From NCBI GenBank assembly GCA_016716405.1, contig JADJWK010000001.1, positions 558,001 through 622,000 on the forward strand: 64,000 nucleotides of DNA. The letters run 5' to 3'. This document shows, piece by piece, positions 57,868 through 64,000 of the stretch. The notes under the pieces are model-generated. The model worked only from the letters and a program-made list of their open reading frames with translations. It made no database searches and was not told where the DNA came from. The stretch comes from Candidatus Melainabacteria bacterium. GTDB taxonomy: Bacteria; Cyanobacteriota; Vampirovibrionia; Obscuribacterales; Obscuribacteraceae. Both the position numbers and the translations under genes were made by a program. Each line of letters opens with the position of its first letter. Position 1 is the stretch's first letter.

Positions 57868-58545
57868 TTAGCCGTCCAGTCGCTTCTTCAATTCGCGTCT
57901 CCGGCTCTTGAGCCCGGCGAGATCCGGGTTGCTCTCATCCTCGAGACGAAGGAGTGCGATGAGGCAATCCAGGTCCTGGAGAAGAGCAGGATTCTCGGCA
58001 CCGATGCCCTGCTCCAGGAGGCTCAGGGCCTCCCGGGCACAGGCGATGGATGCGGACCTGTCGCCTCGTCCCCTGGAAAGGGTGAGACGCTTGCTGGCCA
58101 CGGCGTAGAGCAGCGACCAGGGGGCCTGCTCGCCGATGAGCCTCTGGCGGTGTTCCGCCAGGAGGACCTCGGCGCCATCGTCATTGCCTGTCTTGAGCAG
58201 GCAGTCGGCACCGGTCATGGTGAGCTCGTGAATCTCGGTGGCTGTGGCCCCGCGATTGGCGGCAGCCAGCTCCCTGTAGAGAGCCAGTGCTTCTTCGCCG
58301 GAGCCGCCACTGGCGTAAGCCTTGAGGGCGAGCATGGAAAGCTCGCCGTCGGCCTGCCCGGAAGCCCGGCAGAGAATGGTGAGACGCTTCAACACCCGGG
58401 CTGCCTCCAGGTGACTGTTTTGCCCGCTGAGCGCCAAGGCCAGGGGGCGAAGGACATGGATGAGCTCCGGGCTATCCTTGCCCAGGGCGTTCTCCAGCGC
58501 GGCAGCGGCGGCGGTCAGGTCGGAGACGAGTCCGTCGTACTTCAT
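57868..58545 (-). CDS. TPR-like protein
   Basis: 225 residues from ATG 58545, with GAGAGG six bases upstream (a TTG two codons earlier is less likely). All-helical TPR-like repeats (HLEAARVLKRLTILCRASGQ, GSGEEALALYRELAAANRGA, then GNDDGAEVLLAEHRQRLIGE, and SIACAREALSLLEQGIGAEN). No membrane segment. Likely an adaptor for the membrane proteins of this cluster, inferred from position. Confidence 0.7.
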   Translation of the reverse strand: MKYDGLVSDLTAAAAALENALGKDSPELIHVLRPLALALSGQNSHLEAARVLKRLTILCRASGQADGELSMLALKAYASGGSGEEALALYRELAAANRGATATEIHELTMTGADCLLKTGNDDGAEVLLAEHRQRLIGEQAPWSLLYAVASKRLTLSRGRGDRSASIACAREALSLLEQGIGAENPALLQDLDCLIALLRLEDESNPDLAGLKSRRRELKKRLDG

Positions 58546-58600
58546 ATACAACCTCTCTTGTTTTCTGGGCGTCCGCCTGGTTGTTGGCGGCGTCCTCGAT

Positions 58601-59332
58601 TTATTGTTTATCGTTGTTTTTGGTGTCGCATCCGGTGTCGCCCTTGTCCTTCCTGATCAGGCGGATCAGCCTGGGAAGGAGCGCCAGTAGCGCCAGGGCG
58701 ACCACAGCCAGAGAGAGCTTCAGGTAGAGCCCGCTCGCTCCGGCAGTCGCCTCGCGTCCGGCGAACCCGGCATACGCGTAGACGGCAGTGCCCGGAATGA
58801 TGAAAACCATGCTGGCCAGAAAGTAGCTCCGGAAGCTGATTCTGGTCAGGCCGAAGAGGTAATTGAGCATCGTGAAGGACAGGATCGGCATGAGGCGGCA
58901 GAATGCCACGAACTTCCAACCCTGTTTCTCCACATTGCACTGGAACCTCTCGACCCGATCCTCCAGGCCTCCCGAGCGGGAAAGAAGCTTTTCGAAAGGC
59001 TTCTGCCCCAGGAATCTGGTCAGCCAGAATGGGTAGGTCATCGACAGACAGGCGCCGATCCAGGAATAGAGCAATCCCCAGAACGGACCGAAAAGAACGC
59101 CTGACAGAACGGTCATTGCCGATGCCGGGAAAAGGGGAGCGAAAGCGTAGATCGCGATGAACACCAGCGGTGCCAGGGGACCATAGCTCGCGATGTAATC
59201 TTGCACATCGGCAAGGCTTACGAATTGCCTCAGATACGATGCGCCAATCAGGTACGCTCCGGCAGCGAGCAGGACGATGAGTCCTGCCTTGAGCCAGAAG
59301 CGCAGATTACCCCCTGACTTATTCTCTTTCAT
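58601..59332 (-). CDS. TVP38/TMEM64 (VTT-domain) membrane protein
   Basis: 243 residues with about six hydrophobic segments. The VTT core is recognisable in YAFAPLFPASAMTVLSGVLF, GLLYSWIGACLSMTYPFWLT, FCRLMPILSFTMLNYLFGLT and FIIPGTAVYAYAG. Members are related to DedA and thought to move lipids or ions. The positive C-terminal tail is cytoplasmic. It sits in a cluster with two acyltransferases, which fits a lipid role. AGGAG lies eight bases before the ATG. Confidence 0.88.
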   Translation of the reverse strand: MKENKSGGNLRFWLKAGLIVLLAAGAYLIGASYLRQFVSLADVQDYIASYGPLAPLVFIAIYAFAPLFPASAMTVLSGVLFGPFWGLLYSWIGACLSMTYPFWLTRFLGQKPFEKLLSRSGGLEDRVERFQCNVEKQGWKFVAFCRLMPILSFTMLNYLFGLTRISFRSYFLASMVFIIPGTAVYAYAGFAGREATAGASGLYLKLSLAVVALALLALLPRLIRLIRKDKGDTGCDTKNNDKQ

Positions 59333-59364
59333 GGGAGTAACTCCTGGTTTAGCCAGGGCTCAGG

Positions 59365-59391
59365 GAGGAGGCGCCCGGTGAGCGCCTCCTC
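59365..59391 (-). other. Intercistronic hairpin
   Basis: A perfect 10-bp stem (59365-59374 with 59382-59391) between the glutamate-synthase-like gene and the TVP38 gene. A second small stem lies at 59344-59358. No T-run on the minus strand. Confidence 0.75.
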
Positions 59392-59404
59392 GAGCCGCTT
59401 CGAT

Positions 59405-61474
59405 TCAATAGCGTTTGCCGGAGATCTTCACGAGCTTGGGACCGAAGCGGTCCAGGACATCGCGATCGTTGTCCGGCATCTCGCCCAGCACCGGGTGTCT
59501 CTCGCCGTTGCTGCCATCCGGATAGGGATGCACCTCAGCCATGTTCTTCTCGACCATGGGCTCGATGACCACGCTCAGATGGTTGCGTGTGAGCTCCCAG
59601 GGTGTTCGGACACCCACCGACTTGAGGATCATCAGGAGCTCGCGCTGCAGAACGATGTTGTAGTTGCCTACCCGGATGTATTTGTCCTCGGGATCGAGCC
59701 CCCTGCGGAAGCGCGGATCCTGGGTGGCGATGCCTGCCGGGCAGGTGTTGGTGTGGCAGCGCTTGGCCATGATACAGCCTTCGGCGATCATGTTGCCTCG
59801 ACCGATGTTGACCGCGTCGGCTCCAAGCGCGATGGCGATAGCGACGTCACTTCCCTTGGCGATCTGACCCGAGGCGATGAGCACCACCTCGTCCCTGACG
59901 CCGTACTGGCGCAGGATATTGTCCACCTTCGGGATGGCGTGCAGAATCGGCAGCCCCATATGGTCGGCCAGGGCCACTGGACCGGCGCCGGTTCCGCCTT
60001 CACCACCATCGATGGTGATGAAGTCCGGTCCGTCCCCGGTCTCTTGATAGAGTTTTGCGATTTCGTGCAGGTAAGACTCCTGCCCGACCGCGATCTTGAT
60101 GCCTACGGGCTTGCCGGTGGCTTCCTGGAGCTTGCCGACGAAGGTGAAGAGGGTGGCGACGTCATGGAACTCGTCCCAGCTGTTGGGGGAGTAGCAGTCC
60201 TGGTCCATGGGGATGCCGCGCCACTCGGAGATCTCGGGTGTGATCTTCTCCTTGGGGAGCTTGCCGCCCTGACCGGGCTTGCCGCCCTGTTGCAGCTTCA
60301 CCTCGATGCCGACGATCTGCTCATTTTCAGCCAGGAGGGCGATCTTGTCCCAGTCGAGCTTGTTGGTCCAGCGTTTGCGGAATCCACGCTCGGCCGAATC
60401 CGCCACAGCATCGATCAGGCATTGCCGGAAACCGAACTTGGCCGGGCCGAGTTGCACGATGATGCGGCTGCCTCCGACGACCTCCCTCTCGGGAAGAGTG
60501 GGCTTTTTGGCGAAGCCCAGGCTGGCGAAATAGAGGACCTGTCGGAGGTGATGCTTGAACATCCGTCCAGTAGGAATGCGCTTGACCACACCGTCAAGGT
60601 GGTAGGGAGTGAGACCCCCTTCACCGGTGAGCATGTGGATGTCCGCCAGCTTGGCGCCGGAGGACAGGGCCATGACTGCCTCGGCAGACAGCGCTCCCCA
60701 GCTCATGCCGGAGATATTGATGGGCCATGGGCAGACATAAGGCTGCTTGCGGCGCTTGCCGATTACCAGGGGAGGCAACCGGTTGCCCAGCTCGATGACG
60801 TCCGGAGTCGGGAACATCGTGGGCAGCATGTGAATCTCGCCCACGTCGCGGTAACGCCGGCTGGTGCCGAAGCCGAGATTGTTGTTGATGCCCTTGGCGG
60901 AGCGGTAGATATAGCGCCTGGTATCCCTGTCATAGGGACGCTCTTCCGTGTCGGACATGAACCAGTACTGCCGGAGCTCATCGCCGATGAGCTCGAAGCC
61001 GTAGCGGAACCATCCCAGAAGCGGGAAATTCCGCAAGATGGCATGCTTGCGTTGCAGGAAGTAGTCGTCGACACCGACGACAGTGAGAAAACCAATCAGC
61101 GCGAAGATCAACCCGCTTGTCGGATCCAGATATCGGAAGCCGCACCACCAGGCGACGAATGTCGCGGCGGCGGCGATCGGCAGAAGCGCGTTTTTCTTCA
61201 GGACGAAGTCGTTGATGGCGAGCTGGAAGCAGAAGGCCAGGATCGCGAGGATCGTCAGTCCCTGAAGTTCCCAGAAGTACCATCCGAAAGTAGCGGCGAA
61301 CAGGGTGCCGGCGAGGATCGCATGTTTGTTGCGCAGGATGTCCCGCACAGCAGTTACTGCGAAGATGCCGCCCAGTGTGAAAGCGAAGGCAGCCGGGTGA
61401 TCCCCGATATGCCATCCGACAAGACCCGCCAGAAGTCCCGTGATTATCGTTGTGACTGTCCAGAACCAGAACAT
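59405..61474 (-). CDS. FMN-binding glutamate-synthase-family membrane protein
   Basis: 689 residues. The N-terminal 170 hold four to five membrane helices (TTIITGLLAGLVGWHIGDH, AFTLGGIFAVTAVRDIL and others). The rest is the glutamate synthase FMN domain: ISGMSWGALSAEAVMALSSG, IDGGEGGTGAGPVALADHMG, and an Fe-S ligand set in CIMAKRCHTNTCPAG (Cys-x5-Cys-x4-Cys). It lacks the glutaminase domain, so it is not a full glutamate synthase. A membrane redox role is more likely; the electron partner may be the thioredoxin-like protein upstream. Confidence 0.88.
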   Translation of the reverse strand: MFWFWTVTTIITGLLAGLVGWHIGDHPAAFAFTLGGIFAVTAVRDILRNKHAILAGTLFAATFGWYFWELQGLTILAILAFCFQLAINDFVLKKNALLPIAAAATFVAWWCGFRYLDPTSGLIFALIGFLTVVGVDDYFLQRKHAILRNFPLLGWFRYGFELIGDELRQYWFMSDTEERPYDRDTRRYIYRSAKGINNNLGFGTSRRYRDVGEIHMLPTMFPTPDVIELGNRLPPLVIGKRRKQPYVCPWPINISGMSWGALSAEAVMALSSGAKLADIHMLTGEGGLTPYHLDGVVKRIPTGRMFKHHLRQVLYFASLGFAKKPTLPEREVVGGSRIIVQLGPAKFGFRQCLIDAVADSAERGFRKRWTNKLDWDKIALLAENEQIVGIEVKLQQGGKPGQGGKLPKEKITPEISEWRGIPMDQDCYSPNSWDEFHDVATLFTFVGKLQEATGKPVGIKIAVGQESYLHEIAKLYQETGDGPDFITIDGGEGGTGAGPVALADHMGLPILHAIPKVDNILRQYGVRDEVVLIASGQIAKGSDVAIAIALGADAVNIGRGNMIAEGCIMAKRCHTNTCPAGIATQDPRFRRGLDPEDKYIRVGNYNIVLQRELLMILKSVGVRTPWELTRNHLSVVIEPMVEKNMAEVHPYPDGSNGERHPVLGEMPDNDRDVLDRFGPKLVKISGKRY

Positions 61475-61500
61475 GGTAGTGTCCTCACTTGTAAGAATCA

Positions 61501-61530
61501 GAGAGGGACAGGCAACCGCCTGTCCCTCTC
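61501..61530 (-). other. Intercistronic hairpin
   Basis: A perfect 13-bp stem (61501-61513 with 61518-61530), loop AACC, between the thioredoxin gene and the FMN glutamate-synthase-like gene. No strong T-run on the minus strand. Confidence 0.8.
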
Positions 61531-61563
61531 CTTCGAGTTCCGTAATTTATCCTCCGACCAGGC

Positions 61564-61992
61564 TCAGGCTGCGGCTTTGCGCACGAATTCCTTGAGCTGG
61601 TCTTCGAACAAAACGCCCACGTTCCGGGCCAGTGCCGGACCGGTGCCCTTGAGCACCATGATCGTGGGAATGCGCTTGACCTCCATGCGGGTGGCCAGGG
61701 ACTGCTCGTCGTCGATGTCGATGACGACGAAGTCGAAGTCGGCCTTCATGGATTCGCCTACAGCGCGGAAAGTCGGGGTCTGGGCTGCGCAGGAGCTGCA
61801 CCAGCTGGCGAAGAACATCACGACAATGGGCTTGTCGGACATCCGCCGGCGGTGCTCCAGCTCGGCTGCCGTGATTTTCACCACCGAAGAGTTGGTGACG
61901 TCCTTGGTCCTCGTCTTCCACCAGTTGCGGAGATTGAGGATGGCAACCACAAGAGCAAGCCCGAAGAGAACGAGAAGCAGATTGGTAAACAT
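61564..61992 (-). CDS. Membrane-anchored thioredoxin-like protein
   Basis: 142 residues. One N-terminal helix (LLLVLFGLALVVAILNLRNW) anchors a thioredoxin fold with the active site WCSSC (Cys65 and Cys68) in MFFASWCSSCAAQTPTFRAV and the cis-Pro in KRIPTIMVLKG. GGGAGG lies five bases before the ATG. It is the first gene of the leftward cluster. It probably exchanges thiols with a partner, perhaps the FMN/Fe-S protein downstream. Confidence 0.9.
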   Translation of the reverse strand: MFTNLLLVLFGLALVVAILNLRNWWKTRTKDVTNSSVVKITAAELEHRRRMSDKPIVVMFFASWCSSCAAQTPTFRAVGESMKADFDFVVIDIDDEQSLATRMEVKRIPTIMVLKGTGPALARNVGVLFEDQLKEFVRKAAA

Positions 61993-62090
61993 GGTTACCT
62001 CCCTTTCGGGTTACGGGTTAGGGTGAGGTTCGGAAAAACGGGGGGACGGGGCTCGAATTTGTTTTGTAAACAGGATCGCTGACCTGTTTC

Positions 62091-62118
62091 TTGGCGATTT
62101 CGGATCCTGTGCTATACT
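62091..62118 (+). promoter_or_regulatory. Promoter of tRNA-Asp
   Basis: TTGGCG (62091-62096) and TATACT (62113-62118) with a 16-base spacer, 26 bases before the mature tRNA. Confidence 0.6.
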
Positions 62119-62144
62119 GCACAATCTCTTGAGCAAGCAAGCGA

Positions 62145-62219
62145 GGGATCGTAGCTCAGTTTGGTTAGAGCGCCTGCCTGTCACGCAGGAGGTCGCGGGT
62201 TCGAGTCCCGTCGGTCCCG
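62145..62219 (+). tRNA. tRNA-Asp (GTC)
   Basis: 75 bases. The acceptor GGGATCG pairs with CGGTCCC (one G-T pair). Anticodon arm CCTGC-CTGTCAC-GCAGG with GTC at 62180-62182; T-arm GCGGG-TTCGAGT-CCCGT. The discriminator base is G, as expected for Asp. CCA is not encoded. Confidence 0.96.
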
Positions 62220-62225
62220 GATTTA

Positions 62226-63059
62226 CTAAAGTCCCAATAGGAATTCATCCACCGCGCCGGTCAGTACGCGGCATTCTCTTCGTGACGCCACACCGCTGTG
62301 GGCGGAGTCACGCAGAATGACCAGGCGTTTCGGCTCGGCGGCGGATTGATAGAGGGTCTGGGCATGCGAGATGTCGATGAGCTCGTCTTTGCCGCCGTGG
62401 ATGATCAGCTTCGGCGTGTTCAGCCGCGAGAGCACCCTGGCATTGTCGAGCACCGGCCTGAATTGCAGGAAGCCGGGTACGAATCTGGCAAGCCGGACCA
62501 CTTGACGAGCAAGCACCGGAAAGGAGCTGTAGCCCGCTTGCAAGAGAAGACCGGCGTGGTCCCTCTTGCTGGCGATGTGGCTTGCTACCCCGGAGCCAAG
62601 TGAGATTCCTATCAAGACGATTTTGGTATCTTCGAATCCGAGAGTGTTTTTCAAGAAGTCGAAGGCACTAAGACCGTCTCGACAGATTGTCTGCAGAGTC
62701 GGATTACCGGGGCTTTTTCCGAATCCCCGATAGTCGAAGACGAGGGCGGACATGCGATTGCGAAGGGCATGGGCCGCCACCGAAGACCAGCTCGCTACGT
62801 TGCCGGCATTGCCGTGGCAGAAGAGAGCGGCGGAGTCTGCGCCCGGATATTCGAAATACCAGGCGTGCAGGACGGCGCCCTTGCCGGTGCCGATAGACAC
62901 ATCCCTGGCTTCGATCCCGGCCACTACTCGTGAGGCGTAGTCGCCTTCGATGTAGGGTCTGGGCTTGAAAACGAATCCCCGGTAGAGGCGGGGCGAAAAG
63001 CGGGGCGAGAGCGCTATCAGAGTCGCTGTTATCGCCAGAGCAAGAGTCAGGAAAATCAT
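62226..63059 (-). CDS. Alpha/beta hydrolase (BEM46-like)
   Basis: 277 residues. An N-terminal hydrophobic anchor (FLTLALAITATLIALS) precedes the hydrolase fold. CHGNAGNVASW supplies the oxyanion turn and LIGISLGSG the nucleophile Ser153; Asp lies in IIHGGKDELIDI and His in LRDSAHSG. FDYRGFGKSPGNP is typical of the BEM46/ABHD13 branch. The substrate is unknown. It is convergent with the tRNA gene, six bases away. Confidence 0.9.
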   Translation of the reverse strand: MIFLTLALAITATLIALSPRFSPRLYRGFVFKPRPYIEGDYASRVVAGIEARDVSIGTGKGAVLHAWYFEYPGADSAALFCHGNAGNVASWSSVAAHALRNRMSALVFDYRGFGKSPGNPTLQTICRDGLSAFDFLKNTLGFEDTKIVLIGISLGSGVASHIASKRDHAGLLLQAGYSSFPVLARQVVRLARFVPGFLQFRPVLDNARVLSRLNTPKLIIHGGKDELIDISHAQTLYQSAAEPKRLVILRDSAHSGVASRRECRVLTGAVDEFLLGL

Positions 63060-63117
63060 CGCTTGAGTTTTGATTACTAAGACGAGAGTAAAGCCAACCG
63101 TTTTGCAGAGCAGGCGG

Positions 63118-63161
63118 AAAAAAGGAGCGGCCGGTCAGGGTTTCCCCTTTCCGGCCGCTCC
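63118..63161 (-). terminator. Terminator of the aminopeptidase-like gene
   Basis: A perfect 11-bp stem (63124-63134 with 63151-63161), followed by a T-run on the minus strand (A-run at 63118-63123). Confidence 0.9.
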
Positions 63162-63211
63162 CGGCAATACCTAGATTTTCAGCCAGGCATCAGCCTGCTT
63201 GCTCGAGCCGA

Positions 63212-64000
63212 TTAGCTCTTGCTCGCGGTCTGCTTCGGCAGAAGGTGTGCCGAAAGGTTCGGCGCCTGCTCCGCCCGCAGCTTGACGTTGATGTCCAGCT
63301 GCTCGAGCATCTGAGCGATCGCCATGTCGCCGGCCTTGACCTTGGTGCGCGAGAAGAAGTCGCGCACGTCCGGAGCCAGGTCGGGGGTGTCGAGAGAGTG
63401 AGCCGAGCCCACCATGCGCACCACGCCGGAATCCGGATAGGCCTTGACCATGCGGTCGAAGTTGGACTTCAGGTAGTCCCATGCCAGCGGCGCCGCAAAC
63501 CGGTTGCCCAGCAGCGCGGCGAAGAGGAAGGGAGCATCCTGCGAACGGACGTCGGCGCTCAGGCACTTCTCGATGGTCTCCTGGAGCAGCTCCGTGTCAC
63601 GGAACCCGGCCAGGGCATAGAGGAAGCGCAGGGTATCCTGCGGGTTGGTGGCTTCCTTGCTGAGCTTGAAGAACTCGTCGTAACGAGCCTTGTCGCCGCA
63701 GTAGGCGAGGACGCCCACCAGCGATGCGGCCAGATTGGCATCCACCGAGCTCTTGTCCGCCTTCCAGCGGTCGAAGTACTCGGCGGCCCTGGTCTGGACC
63801 TCCTCGCTGTCGCCGACGGTGCCCAGGAAGCTGATCAGCTGCGCGCGCAGCTCGCTGTCCTGGACCGGCTCGCCATCCTTGCGATCCCAGCCGAGACGCT
63901 GCACCGAGGGAGTGACCAGGTCGCGGGCCAGGGCTTCCAGGCTCGTCTTGGCTTCGCCTTCGACGAGCTTGTGCAGGTGGCGCACCGAAGCGGTGAGGAT
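63212..64000 (-). CDS. C-terminal part of an M1-type aminopeptidase
   Basis: 263 visible codons, open at the right edge of the window. The sequence is all helical and repeats in pairs (RAAEYFDRWKADKSSVDANL, then FFKLSKEATNPQDTLRFLYA, FLFAALLGNRFAAPLAWDYL, and FFSRTKVKAGDMAIAQMLEQ), which matches the ERAP1-type C-terminal domain of M1 metallo-aminopeptidases. The zinc site (HExxH) would lie outside the window, so activity cannot be judged. It ends in a strong terminator at 63124. Confidence 0.85.
   Translation of the reverse strand: MLTASVRHLHKLVEGEAKTSLEALARDLVTPSVQRLGWDRKDGEPVQDSELRAQLISFLGTVGDSEEVQTRAAEYFDRWKADKSSVDANLAASLVGVLAYCGDKARYDEFFKLSKEATNPQDTLRFLYALAGFRDTELLQETIEKCLSADVRSQDAPFLFAALLGNRFAAPLAWDYLKSNFDRMVKAYPDSGVVRMVGSAHSLDTPDLAPDVRDFFSRTKVKAGDMAIAQMLEQLDINVKLRAEQAPNLSAHLLPKQTASKS

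Noticed and set aside
59378..62026. 882-codon rightward reading frame opposite the FMN/thioredoxin genes
   Set aside because: It spans two real minus-strand genes and the gap between them; no motif and no ribosome site.

Overview
The window looks like the origin-proximal part of a bacterial chromosome of about 55-60% GC. Its core is the classic replication-origin neighbourhood: rpmH-rnpA-yidD-yidC-khpB(jag) read leftwards, and dnaA, a probable oriC (22862-23166) and dnaN read rightwards. The lineage cannot be proved from sequence alone. TTTTCTACA-type DnaA boxes, many TPR proteins, complete TCA enzymes and the absence of photosynthesis genes fit a large-genome non-photosynthetic relative of Cyanobacteria (Melainabacteria/Vampirovibrionia, Obscuribacterales-like). 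This is an inference from memory of such genomes.

Layout. 1-9.7 kb: housekeeping genes (clpC partial, topA, tsaE, coaE, a ClpP-like peptidase) with secreted or TPR proteins and a membrane acyltransferase. 10-18.2 kb: a broken TPR lipoprotein gene, a 1607-residue nuclease/UvrD-helicase/repeat/zinc-ribbon fusion, a small secreted protein and a peptide-ABC binding lipoprotein. 18.3-24.5 kb: the origin block. 24.6-31.3 kb: GTP-type PEP carboxykinase, an AidB-type acyl-CoA dehydrogenase, then an accessory patch with a 19-bp minisatellite, a PLD-XRE fusion and unknown small genes. 31.3-40.4 kb: a Bat-like TPR/vWA pair, a TPR protein, a phytoene-dehydrogenase-like oxidoreductase, a zinc cluster (Fur-family regulator, duplicated His-rich protein, ZIP transporter) and a purple-acid-phosphatase-like enzyme. 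41-47.8 kb: a TCA cluster of malate dehydrogenase, an aconitase-citrate synthase fusion and NADP-type isocitrate dehydrogenase, followed by a nucleoside-hydrolase-like protein. 48-52.5 kb: a giant catalase-like/haem-peroxidase/caleosin-like fusion and a small membrane protein. 53.1-62 kb: a leftward cluster (glycoamylase-like, nucleotidyltransferase-like, unknown, Cys-rich protein, two PlsC-like paralogues, TPR, TVP38 membrane protein, FMN glutamate-synthase-like, thioredoxin) with a GC-rich hairpin in nearly every gap. 62.1-64 kb: tRNA-Asp, an alpha/beta hydrolase and the C-terminal part of an M1-type aminopeptidase.

How the genes fit together. The three TCA proteins cover oxaloacetate plus acetyl-CoA to 2-oxoglutarate, together with malate oxidation, and PckG links oxaloacetate to PEP. 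The most unusual items are the haem triple fusion, whose three parts all resemble oxylipin or peroxide enzymes; the aconitase-citrate synthase fusion with a well-placed internal start; the nuclease-helicase fusion; the PLD-XRE fusion beside a minisatellite; and the hairpin-punctuated cluster at 53-62 kb. No CRISPR array, insertion sequence or prophage was recognised.
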